From: CAZXDS01 sp964639525
GTDB taxonomy: Bacteria > Bacteroidota > Ignavibacteria > Ignavibacteriales > Melioribacteraceae
Length of the DNA: 12,939 nucleotides
Reading direction: 5' to 3'
Assembly: GCA_964639525.1 (NCBI GenBank)
Contig: CAZXDS010000092.1
Span: 1 to 12,939, forward strand
Shown here: one piece after another, positions 1-6,404 of the stretch
How positions within the stretch are numbered: the stretch's first letter is position 1
Layout of the letters: every line of letters starts with the position of its first letter
The notes under the pieces: model-generated
The model's database searches: none
What the model was told of the DNA's origin: nothing
The model's input: only the letters and a program-made list of their open reading frames with translations
Position numbers and translations under genes: made by a program

Positions 1-53
1 AACTTCCCCAAACGGACTTTAGTCCGTTTGGGGCTTTTTAGAGTGGACTCATT
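1..53. repeat. End of a MITE-like repeat with a perfect hairpin (left copy, inverted relative to 12621-12675)
   Basis: Positions 6-18 and 21-33 form a perfect 13-bp inverted repeat (CCCCAAACGGACT / AGTCCGTTTGGGG) around two T residues, followed by CTTTTT at 34-39. The segment 34-53 reads, on the minus strand, AATGAGTCCACTCTAAAAAG, which is identical to 12621-12640. Over all 53 bases this is the reverse complement of 12621-12673 with about three mismatches, so it is the end of a second copy of the same element whose remainder lies outside the window. The hairpin plus T run could also act as an intrinsic terminator for + strand transcription entering from the left. Confidence 0.8.
6..39 (+). 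terminator. Terminator-like hairpin inside the left repeat
   Basis: A perfect 13-bp GC-containing stem (6-18 with 21-33) is followed directly by C and five T residues (34-39), the classic form of a rho-independent terminator on the + strand. Because the same stem recurs within the repeat at 12641-12668, it may be part of a mobile-element structure rather than a dedicated terminator for an upstream gene. Confidence 0.5.
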
Positions 54-130
54 TTATAGTTGACAATAAGTTTAACTTATAACATGTAAGAGGCAACTAT
101 TTAATGAAAAGGGAGTGTTTTTTCCTTGAG

Positions 131-210
131 TAATTTTGTGTCTTTTTTGTGAAGCTTTGTGTAATTTTTTTAAAGTTATAGCGAGAAAAACCGCAGAGTT
201 TCACAAAGCT
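131..210. repeat. Degenerate TTTGTG-type repeat with inverted arms
   Basis: TTTGTG motifs recur with their G at 138, 149 and 159, that is at 11- and 10-base spacing. The last unit, AGCTTTGTG (153-161), is repeated in inverse as CACAAAGCT (202-210), adjoining CCGCAGAGTTT (191-201). The minus-strand reading of 191-210 (CTTTGTGAAACTCTGCGG) resembles the dispersed intergenic 'CTTTGCG...CTCTGCGG' sequences common in many bacterial genomes. The 54-270 interval otherwise shows no gene. A TTGACA at 60-65 lacks a well-spaced -10 partner. TAATTTTG at 131-138 matches the Bacteroidota -7 consensus TAnnTTTG but has no clear -33 element. Confidence 0.4.
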
Positions 211-270
211 GATTTTCTAACCATCTGTCTCTGTTACTGATTAGCGAAAATAATTTATAAGATTTAAAAT

Positions 271-1641
271 ATGAAAACCAAAATCATTTTTTTTATTATT
301 TCCATTTCCTACTTTTTCGGCAGTTGCTCTTCTATAGTTACAAACACAGAGTTTTATAAACCAATTTTAGCAGATTTGCAAAATGGTAATTATGTTGCAG
401 CTTCAAAAGGAATAGAGGCTGCTGAACTTAAGGGCGAATATGCCGACAAAGATCGTGTCCTTCTCTATCTTGATAAAGGAATTATTTTTCATTATGCACA
501 GCGATTTTCAGAAAGCAACACTGCCTTTGAAAAAGCGGAATATTTAATTGATAGTTTATACACGAAGAGTGTTTCCAAAGGAGCAGCTTCTCTTCTGCTA
601 AACGATAATGCTTTAGCTTATAGCGGTGAAGTTTATGAAAATCTGTATGTTAATATCTTTAAGGCTTTAAACTACATTCATCTCAATAAATTAGACGACG
701 CTTACGTTGAAGTTCAAAGAATATCGGATAAATTAAAAGAGCTAAATGTTTACTACAGAGAAGAAGTGAATAAATTAAGTAATTCTGAGGATTCTAAAAT
801 TAAATTAGATTCTAAAGACATCGGTTTTTACAATGATGCTTTCGCCGATTATATTAGCCATCTAATTTACCGCGCCTCAAACGAAGAAGATAACAGCCGA
901 ATTTCATTAGAGAAGGCACAAGAAGCGTGGAAACAACATTCGGATGTTTACAACTATGCTATGCCAAGTGCATTAGATTCAACAACAAATAAAAAGAAAA
1001 CTTTATTAAATATAATTGCTTTTGCCGGAAAAGCACCCGAAAAAGTCCCGGTTGGAGCAAGAATAACAACGTTTAACGGATTTTTCACCATTTCAGATCC
1101 TTCGCTATATTACATTCAGCCCATTGCTTTCCCGGGATTAAAAGCAGGATGGAATTTTAAATTCGAGTTCCCTTCAATGAAGGAAGACGGGACTTTTGTA
1201 GATGCAATTGAAATTTATGTTGACAGTAATTTTGTGGGGGATTTACAATTATTAGAAAACATAGCCAATGTGGCTACAAAAACTTTTAATAGCCGAAAAA
1301 ATTTAACCTTTTTTAAAACCGCTTTGCGTGCTGTATCTAAAGGAATTGGTGCCGGTGAACTTGGTAAAACCATTAAAAAAAATACTAAAAGTGAAGGACT
1401 TGGAGAGTTGTTTTCTTTTATTGTAAACGCAGCTGTTGATGCAACCGAACATGCGGATTTGAGAACCTGGCGAACATTGCCCGGATATTCATTTACAGGT
1501 GAGTTCCCAATTACAAAAGGAAAACATAGAATTGAAATTATATTTAAGGATAGCAGTGGAAATACACTATTAAAGCAGGTCTATGCCGATTACAAAATTA
1601 ACGACGTTATAAATGTTTTAGAATCAACTTACTTAAATTAA
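271..1641 (+). CDS. COG3014-like lipoprotein with TPR-like helical region, function unknown
   Basis: This 456-residue protein has a hydrophobic N-terminal segment (residues 4-16) ending in FFGSC, with Cys19 as the probable lipidated residue. The lipobox is loose, with F at -3 and S at -1. Residues about 35-165 are helical and TPR-like (DKGIIFHYAQRFSESNTAFEKA, then ALNYIHLNKLDDAYVEVQRI), in the order I associate with the uncharacterised COG3014 family. The C-terminal part (about 255-456) looks beta-rich and includes ADLRTWRTLPGYSF, also typical of that family. Expected site: envelope, anchored in the inner or outer membrane. No biochemical role is known to me. The ATG at 271 has no Shine-Dalgarno site, but it begins the signal sequence directly and is the natural start. 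The gene stands alone, convergent with the minus-strand gene ending at 1733. Family assignment is from memory of motifs. Confidence 0.75.
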   Translation: MKTKIIFFIISISYFFGSCSSIVTNTEFYKPILADLQNGNYVAASKGIEAAELKGEYADKDRVLLYLDKGIIFHYAQRFSESNTAFEKAEYLIDSLYTKSVSKGAASLLLNDNALAYSGEVYENLYVNIFKALNYIHLNKLDDAYVEVQRISDKLKELNVYYREEVNKLSNSEDSKIKLDSKDIGFYNDAFADYISHLIYRASNEEDNSRISLEKAQEAWKQHSDVYNYAMPSALDSTTNKKKTLLNIIAFAGKAPEKVPVGARITTFNGFFTISDPSLYYIQPIAFPGLKAGWNFKFEFPSMKEDGTFVDAIEIYVDSNFVGDLQLLENIANVATKTFNSRKNLTFFKTALRAVSKGIGAGELGKTIKKNTKSEGLGELFSFIVNAAVDATEHADLRTWRTLPGYSFTGEFPITKGKHRIEIIFKDSSGNTLLKQVYADYKINDVINVLESTYLN

Positions 1642-1732
1642 AATAATTTATATTTAATATACTTCTCCGGACAAATAACTTACGGAACTTACTTCGCAAA
1701 GAATAATATCTGCACGGTATTATTTGAATAAA
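1642..1732. other. Convergent intergenic gap with weak AT hairpin
   Basis: Between the two convergent genes lies a 7-bp inverted repeat, AATAATA (1702-1708) and TATTATT (1718-1724), with a 9-base loop. It is AT-only and has no T run, so it is at best a weak bidirectional terminator. Confidence 0.25.
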
Positions 1733-2035
1733 CTATTCTTTACTAATTCGCGTAGTTGCATAAAGTGTCATGTCAATTGAATTAATTTCCTTAGTACAAG
1801 CAGGATACAATTTGGACACAAATTCTTTAGTGTATGGTGCTGCTCGATGTTTTAATTCAGCATCAACACTTGCGAACGACATAATATGGTAGAACTCAAA
1901 TTCTCCCACTCTATAAACAGAATACTTGGTCTCGGTATCGTGTGTTTTTATTTCGTGTATAAACTCATCAATAATTTCGAGAACGGTTGACAGTTTATCC
2001 GTTTTGCATTTATACTTTACAATTTTTGAAATCAT
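1733..2035 (-). CDS. Small antibiotic-biosynthesis-monooxygenase-like (dimeric alpha/beta-barrel) protein
   Basis: The product is about 100 residues. It begins MISKIVKYKCK, a first beta strand, followed by a helix (TVLEIIDEFIHEIK), strands SVYRV and EFYHIMSF, then SVDAELKHRAAPYTKEFVSKLYP. An A...H...P/S...F...L.P pattern like this is typical of the ABM/YgiN group of ferredoxin-like dimeric alpha/beta barrels. These bind diverse small molecules or haem, and substrate cannot be read from sequence. Start choice: the frame extends upstream to an ATG at 2089, but tandem ATGs at 2038 and 2035 follow an AGGA at 2044-2041. The 5-base spacing favours 2035, and the extra 17 residues do not look family-like. 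The gene is divergent from the TauE/SafE permease at 2108, with about 70 bases between them, so the two may share control. Confidence 0.68.
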   Translation of the reverse strand: MISKIVKYKCKTDKLSTVLEIIDEFIHEIKTHDTETKYSVYRVGEFEFYHIMSFASVDAELKHRAAPYTKEFVSKLYPACTKEINSIDMTLYATTRISKE

Positions 2036-2069
2036 CATTTTCCTATTAATATGAGTTTGAATATAAAAA

Positions 2070-2086
2070 CTATTTGCATAAAATAG
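2070..2086. promoter_or_regulatory. Palindrome in the divergent intergenic region
   Basis: CTATTT (2070-2075) and AAATAG (2081-2086) form a 6-bp inverted repeat with a 5-base centre, between the divergent starts at 2035 and 2108. It could be an operator shared by both genes. The AT content makes chance occurrence quite possible, and no convincing -33/-7 or -35/-10 pair is visible. Confidence 0.25.
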
Positions 2087-2107
2087 CAATTCACAATTAC
2101 AAAAATT

Positions 2108-2824
2108 ATGGAAATTTATTTTATTATTGGATTGATAATATTTGTAGCATCGTTTACACAGGGCTTAACAGGTTTTGGTTTTGCACTTGTTTCCATACCG
2201 CTGCTGTCTCTAATAATAGATATTAAAATCGCTATACCGCTTGGGGCTATGTGCGGTTTGGTTGTTAATGTTTATTTAACTTTTCGTTTAAGAAAACATC
2301 TCAATTTTTCTGAAATAAAATATTTAATATTCGGTGCCGTTGTTGGCATTCCAATTGGATCATATTTTTTAAAATCAGCAAACCCTGATTTGTTACAACA
2401 ATTTCTCGGTATAATTGTCTTAGCTTTTGTGTTTTTAAGCTCCTTCAATTTGATTAAGCATTACCAATTAAATGATAAATGGGGTTATATCTTTGGTTTG
2501 TTTTCCGGATTACTTGGTGGAGCATTTAATACTAACGGTCCTCCAATTTTAATTTATTTATCTTTAAAAAATATGGATAAGAACAAACATAAGGCTACTA
2601 TTTCGGGTTTTTTCCTCGTTACTTCAATTATTATTGTTTTTGATCATGCTATTACCGGAATTTCAAACTCAAATATATTTCTAATGTTTCTCAAACTTAT
2701 TCCATTTATTCTAACAGGATTACTTCTCGGTGATATGTTATTTCTAAAAATCTCCACAAAGGTATATCAAAAGATGATTATGATTGGTTTATTTTTTATC
2801 GGTTTATTTTTAATAATAAAGTAG
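2108..2824 (+). CDS. TauE/SafE family membrane permease (probable anion exporter)
   Basis: A 238-residue polytopic inner-membrane protein with about seven or eight hydrophobic segments. Family hallmarks are the N-terminal GLTGFGFALVSIPLL (residues about 19-33) and, in the second half, GLLGGAFNTNGPPILIYL (about 135-152), the repeated Gly/Pro-rich half motifs of TauE/SafE (DUF81) transporters. Characterised relatives move sulfite, sulfoacetate or other organosulfur anions, usually outward. The substrate here is not determinable. The length is normal for the family. The ATG at 2108 has no Shine-Dalgarno site but begins the first membrane helix. It lies upstream of pstS with only 76 bases between, yet that gap holds a promoter and Pho-box candidate, so it is probably not part of the Pho operon. 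Confidence 0.85.
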   Translation: MEIYFIIGLIIFVASFTQGLTGFGFALVSIPLLSLIIDIKIAIPLGAMCGLVVNVYLTFRLRKHLNFSEIKYLIFGAVVGIPIGSYFLKSANPDLLQQFLGIIVLAFVFLSSFNLIKHYQLNDKWGYIFGLFSGLLGGAFNTNGPPILIYLSLKNMDKNKHKATISGFFLVTSIIIVFDHAITGISNSNIFLMFLKLIPFILTGLLLGDMLFLKISTKVYQKMIMIGLFFIGLFLIIK

Positions 2825-2827
2825 TAG

Positions 2828-2846
2828 TTTGTAACCTTTTTGTAAC
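2828..2846 (+). promoter_or_regulatory. Candidate Pho box upstream of pstS
   Basis: TTTGTAAC occurs at 2828-2835 and again at 2839-2846, an exact 8-base direct repeat with 11-base periodicity. PhoB-family proteins bind as head-to-tail dimers to 7-base direct repeats with 4-base spacers, which is the same 11-base pitch. A third partial unit (TGTAA, 2850-2854) follows. The box begins four bases after the upstream permease's stop codon. The locus encodes its own PhoB and PhoR. Assignment as the PhoB operator is inferred from spacing, position and context; the exact motif differs from E. coli CTGTCAT. Confidence 0.7.
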
Positions 2847-2869
2847 AAATGTAATTTATTTTTCCTTTG
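2839..2869 (+). promoter_or_regulatory. Putative Bacteroidota-type promoter of pstS
   Basis: TTTG at 2839-2842 could be the -33 element and TTCCTTTG at 2862-2869 a -7 element (consensus TAnnTTTG, one mismatch), with 19 bases between. Transcription would start near 2876, about 25 bases before the pstS ATG. The second Pho-box repeat overlaps the -33 element, as expected for an activator that substitutes for or contacts that region. Only the motif match supports this. Confidence 0.45.
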
Positions 2870-2900
2870 TAAGTTTTTAACTAATTATAGGAAAATAAAG

Positions 2901-3881
2901 ATGAAAAATCATTTTGGTGTAAAAACTATTTCAACTGTTGTGTTATTTTTTATGTTAACAGCATTACTAACTGCACAACAAATAAAAGTAGATAAAAATA
3001 TTCCGCATTACAAAAAGAATGGGAACATTAGTGGGAATGCCGGAAGCATAGGCTCGGATACAATGAATAACTTAATGGCGCTTTGGTTAGAGGGTTTTCA
3101 AAAATACTATCCGTTAGTAAACATTCAAATAGAAGGCAAAGGTTCCTCAACGGCACCGCCTGCCTTAATTGAAGGAGTTGCACAATTCGGTCCAATGTCT
3201 CGAAAAATGAAACACAAAGAAACAGACGTGTTTGAAAAAAAATACGGATTTAAGCCAACACGAATAAGAACTTCTATGGATGCGTTAGCAGTATTTGTAA
3301 ATAAAGATAATCCGATTAAATGCTTAAGTCTTGTTGAAGTAGATGCGGTTTTTTCAAAAACAAGAAAACAAGGTTATAAAGAAAATGTTACTACCTGGGG
3401 ACAACTCGGATTAAAAGGTGAATGGAAAAACAAACCGATTAGTCTTTACGGCAGAAATTCAGCATCAGGTACATATGGTTATTTCAAACACATTGCCATG
3501 AAGAAAGGTGATTACAAAGACCAAGTAAAAGAACAACCGGGTTCTGCTTCCGTGGTTCAGGGAATTACGAGCGATAAATACGGAATAGGTTATAGCGGAA
3601 TCGGATACAAGACTTCAGGTGTAAAGGCTATTGAGCTTTCTAAAAAATTAAATGGCGAATGTGAAAACGGCAGTTACAACAATGTTGTAAAAGGCAAATA
3701 TCCACTTGCTCGATTTTTATACTTGAATATTGTTAAATATCCGAATAAACCTTTGGACCCGTTAGTAAAAGAATTTCTTAAATACGTTCTTAGTTTTGAA
3801 GGGCAGAAAATTGTAATCAAATCAGGTTACCTTCCTCTGTCAAATAAAGTTGTACAGAAAGAATTAAAAAAATTAAACTAA
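2901..3881 (+). CDS. pstS: PstS, periplasmic phosphate-binding protein of the Pst ABC transporter
   Basis: A 326-residue substrate-binding protein that delivers inorganic phosphate to the PstCAB permease. A Sec signal peptide (hydrophobic about 9-24) ends LLTA|QQ, with probable cleavage after Ala25. There is no lipobox cysteine, so it should be soluble in the periplasm. Phosphate-binding loops are recognisable: GSDTM (51-55), GKGSSTAPPAL (79-89) with its Ser/Thr cluster, and GRNSASGTYGYF (184-195), the conserved loop contacting the anion. The C-terminal FEGQKIVIKSGYLPLS is typical of the family. AGGA at 2889-2892 lies 8 bases before the ATG, one of the better ribosome sites here. The gene is preceded by a Pho-box candidate. 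A 205-base gap separates it from pstC, so pstS may be made partly as a separate, more abundant transcript. Confidence 0.95.
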   Translation: MKNHFGVKTISTVVLFFMLTALLTAQQIKVDKNIPHYKKNGNISGNAGSIGSDTMNNLMALWLEGFQKYYPLVNIQIEGKGSSTAPPALIEGVAQFGPMSRKMKHKETDVFEKKYGFKPTRIRTSMDALAVFVNKDNPIKCLSLVEVDAVFSKTRKQGYKENVTTWGQLGLKGEWKNKPISLYGRNSASGTYGYFKHIAMKKGDYKDQVKEQPGSASVVQGITSDKYGIGYSGIGYKTSGVKAIELSKKLNGECENGSYNNVVKGKYPLARFLYLNIVKYPNKPLDPLVKEFLKYVLSFEGQKIVIKSGYLPLSNKVVQKELKKLN

Positions 3882-4086
3882 AAACAAATTTTCATAAGTT
3901 TATATTTTTTATAACAATCTGTCATGCCGATTTGGGAATAGGCTATTACAATAAACTTAGTAATAAAGTTAATTTGAATTTCCTTGTAACAAATGGAACT
4001 GAATACAAAAAATCAGAAAACGATAATTACAAAAACCATTTGTAGTGTAGTATTTCAATTTTACTTAATAGCAAAAATACTTTTGA
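3882..4086. promoter_or_regulatory. pstS-pstC intergenic region with second Pho-box-like sequence
   Basis: This 205-base gap contains the 12-mer TTGTAACAAATG at 3984-3995, identical to 2840-2851 upstream of pstS. A TTTGAA at 3973-3978 is the only upstream partner, at 10-base spacing, so it is a weaker site. ACAAATGG (3989-3996) is repeated in inverse as CCATTTGT (4036-4043), which could pair in RNA with a 39-base loop. CTGTCAT (3919-3925) matches the E. coli Pho half-site but lacks a partner 11 bases away. No strong terminator follows pstS. A secondary PhoB-dependent promoter for pstC, or partial attenuation, is plausible. Confidence 0.4.
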
Positions 4087-6288
4087 ATGACTAAAAATAA
4101 GTTCAGAAAAAGAATAGAACGAAACAATAAAATCGCTGCATCCGTTATATCACTTGGCGGATACAGCGTAATTTTTAGTATAGTTGCGCTTTTTGCCTTT
4201 CTTTTATACGAAACAATACCTTTGTTCTTTTCTGCTGATATTGGTAAAACTTTATCAGTGCAAAACGTAAGTGATTCAAAAACTGTTTATTGCGGGATTG
4301 ATCAATACAAAGAAATATTTTATTCAATTAATGAAAAAGGCATTGTTTCCTTTTATAACATTAACGAGAAAAAAGTAACGAAAAAAGATACAATTCCTCT
4401 TCAAAATAATGAGAATATTCTCGTCTTTTCAGTCAGTAATTATTCGCCGGAACACATTTCGCTTGGAACGAGTAAAGGTAATATTATTGATATTGATATA
4501 AAATTCAAATCAAATTTTAATGCCGGAAAAAGAAAAATTGTACCTTCGTTTTCATTCAATGAAAAGATTAACGTAAACAAAAATGATGTTTCTTCAAAAA
4601 TTACTGAGCTCGGTTTTGATATAAACGAGGATGGAATTAAGTATTGGGCTTGGGTTGATTCGGGAAAAAATCTATATCTCAAAATTTATGATTCTGATGA
4701 AGATCAATATTATTTTTATAACTTAACGGAACAAAACACTATTTCCGGTTTTTCGGCATTGGTTTTGGATGCGGAAAATCAAATTTTAATTGTCGGTAAT
4801 GAATCCGGTGAACTTTTTAAATTTGACATTTCGGATGCAGAAGAACCAACATTAAAGGATAATTGGAAAGGCTCCTCAAATTCAATTACAAAACTTGCTT
4901 TTTTAATTGGCGGAAACACGCTCATTGTGGGTGATAGCAAAGGGAATGTTGAATCTTGGTTTCAAACAAGAAGTGTAAATAATCAATTGCACTTTTCTCC
5001 TATACATAAATTTAAGAATCATTATAGTGCCATTTCGAGTATTATTTCGTCAAGACGCAATAGAAGCTTTTTAACAATTGGAAAAAAAGGGGGCGTTCAT
5101 CTTAATTTTTCAACTACGGCTCAAACTCAATATGAGTTCAAGATGAATAATCATTCAATTGTTTCCGCAAATTTTGCCCCTAAATCAGATGGTATTTTGT
5201 TAGTCGATAGTAAAAATTTGCTTGGTATTTATAATTTGGACGATGCACATCCGGAAGCCACAATGAATTCGCTTTTCGGAAAAGTTCAATATGAAGGATA
5301 TAATAATTCTGAATTTGTTTGGCAGTCAACCGGTGGTTCTGATTCTTTTGAGTCGAAGTTCAGTCTAATTCCTTTGATATTTGGAACTCTGAAAGGAACA
5401 TTTTTTGCGATGATTTTTTCAATTCCAATAGCATTATTCGGAGCTATTTTTGTCTCCCAATTTGCATCAAAAAATATGGCAAAAATAGTAAAACCGGTAA
5501 TTGAAATAATGGCTGCGTTGCCGAGTGTAGTAATTGGATTTTTGGCGGGGCTATATTTTTCACCACTTTTTGCACAAAATTTAATGCTGTTATTTTTACT
5601 TACAATTTTGGCTCCCGTTCTACTTTTATTTGGTATTTCATTTTACGGACTTATTCCAGAGCGTAAACGAAGAACTTATTCAAGTTGGGTTGAGCTGTTA
5701 TTTGTTTTTGCATTAATGATTTTCGTTTATATTATTGCGTCAGCCTCTGCTTTTCCATTAGAGCAAAGTTTGTTTGCCGGAAGTTTTAAACAATGGCTTT
5801 ATGATACTTTAAAAATAACTTACGATCAGAGAAATAGTTTGGTTGTGGGATTTGCTCTTGGATTTGCAGTAATCCCGATTATTTTTACAATAGCCGAAGA
5901 TGCTTTAAGTAATGTTCCCGACTCACTTTCGTCGGCTTCGCTGGCACTTGGAGCATCAAAATGGCAAACAGTTAAAAGAGTAATAATTCCTGCTGCGGCA
6001 GGTGGTATATTTTCTGCAGTGATGCTTGGAGTAGGTCGGGCAATTGGAGAAACAATGATTGTTTTAATGGCAACGGGAAATACTCCAATTATGAGTTTGA
6101 GTCCTTTTGATGGGTTCAGAGCATTAAGCGCAAACATTGCTGTTGAAATTCCGGAAGCACCGGTTGACGGAACGCTTTATAGAATATTATTTTTAACTGC
6201 TTTGCTGTTGTTGGCTTTTACATTTGTGATAAATACAATCGCCACTTTTATCGGTGATAAGTTACGCAAGAAATATGCGAGGTTTTAA
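4087..6288 (+). CDS. pstC: Long PstC, phosphate ABC transporter permease with periplasmic beta-propeller-like insertion
   Basis: At 733 residues this is more than twice the length of E. coli PstC. TM1 spans about 16-44. Residues about 50-410 carry repeated WD40-like strands ending in a short G-x-x-x-G turn: LGTSKGNIIDIDI, IVGNESGELFKFDI, IVGDSKGNVESWF, TIGKKGGVHLNF and LLVDSKNLLGIYNL. At least five blades are visible. The permease core starts near 425 and contains five or so further membrane segments, the EAA loop (ASLALGASKWQTVKRVIIPAAAGG, about 618-641) that docks on PstB, and GRAIGET (650-656), whose charged residues are conserved in PstC. Because the insertion follows TM1 of a cytoplasmic-N permease, it should face the periplasm. 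This arrangement matches the long COG4590-type PstC of Vibrio and Shewanella relatives. The ATG at 4087 lacks a Shine-Dalgarno site. It partners with the long PstA downstream. Confidence 0.92.
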   Translation: MTKNKFRKRIERNNKIAASVISLGGYSVIFSIVALFAFLLYETIPLFFSADIGKTLSVQNVSDSKTVYCGIDQYKEIFYSINEKGIVSFYNINEKKVTKKDTIPLQNNENILVFSVSNYSPEHISLGTSKGNIIDIDIKFKSNFNAGKRKIVPSFSFNEKINVNKNDVSSKITELGFDINEDGIKYWAWVDSGKNLYLKIYDSDEDQYYFYNLTEQNTISGFSALVLDAENQILIVGNESGELFKFDISDAEEPTLKDNWKGSSNSITKLAFLIGGNTLIVGDSKGNVESWFQTRSVNNQLHFSPIHKFKNHYSAISSIISSRRNRSFLTIGKKGGVHLNFSTTAQTQYEFKMNNHSIVSANFAPKSDGILLVDSKNLLGIYNLDDAHPEATMNSLFGKVQYEGYNNSEFVWQSTGGSDSFESKFSLIPLIFGTLKGTFFAMIFSIPIALFGAIFVSQFASKNMAKIVKPVIEIMAALPSVVIGFLAGLYFSPLFAQNLMLLFLLTILAPVLLLFGISFYGLIPERKRRTYSSWVELLFVFALMIFVYIIASASAFPLEQSLFAGSFKQWLYDTLKITYDQRNSLVVGFALGFAVIPIIFTIAEDALSNVPDSLSSASLALGASKWQTVKRVIIPAAAGGIFSAVMLGVGRAIGETMIVLMATGNTPIMSLSPFDGFRALSANIAVEIPEAPVDGTLYRILFLTALLLLAFTFVINTIATFIGDKLRKKYARF

Positions 6289-6404
6289 GTTAATAGAGTT
6301 CCAGGTTACAAGGTTAGCAAGTTTCAATTTGATTTTGAAGAATTTTTTGATGTAGTTAGAAAAGAGTAAGCAAACGGAACTAATATTTCAATGATTATAA
6401 ACAT
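6289..6404. other. pstC-pstA gap containing a degenerate short tandem repeat
   Basis: The 116-base gap has no gene or terminator. At 6297-6328, GTTCCAG, GTTACAAG and GTTAGCAAG follow one another as a degenerate 8-9-base tandem repeat, resembling 'GTTACAAGGTTCCAGG' intergenic sequences seen in other genomes. Such a long spacer is unusual between two permease genes whose products must assemble together. Confidence 0.3.

Noticed and set aside
60..90. TTGACA followed by TATAAC as a sigma-70 promoter
   Set aside because: The spacing is only 12 bases and no alternative -10 with acceptable spacing is convincing.
3919..3925. CTGTCAT, a perfect E. coli Pho half-site, after pstS
   Set aside because: There is no partner repeat 11 bases to either side, and the local operator motif appears to be TTTGTAAC, so a chance match is more likely.
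5826..6137. 103-codon minus-strand open frame within pstC
   Set aside because: It lies wholly inside the conserved permease core including the EAA loop; its composition is that of an antisense shadow.
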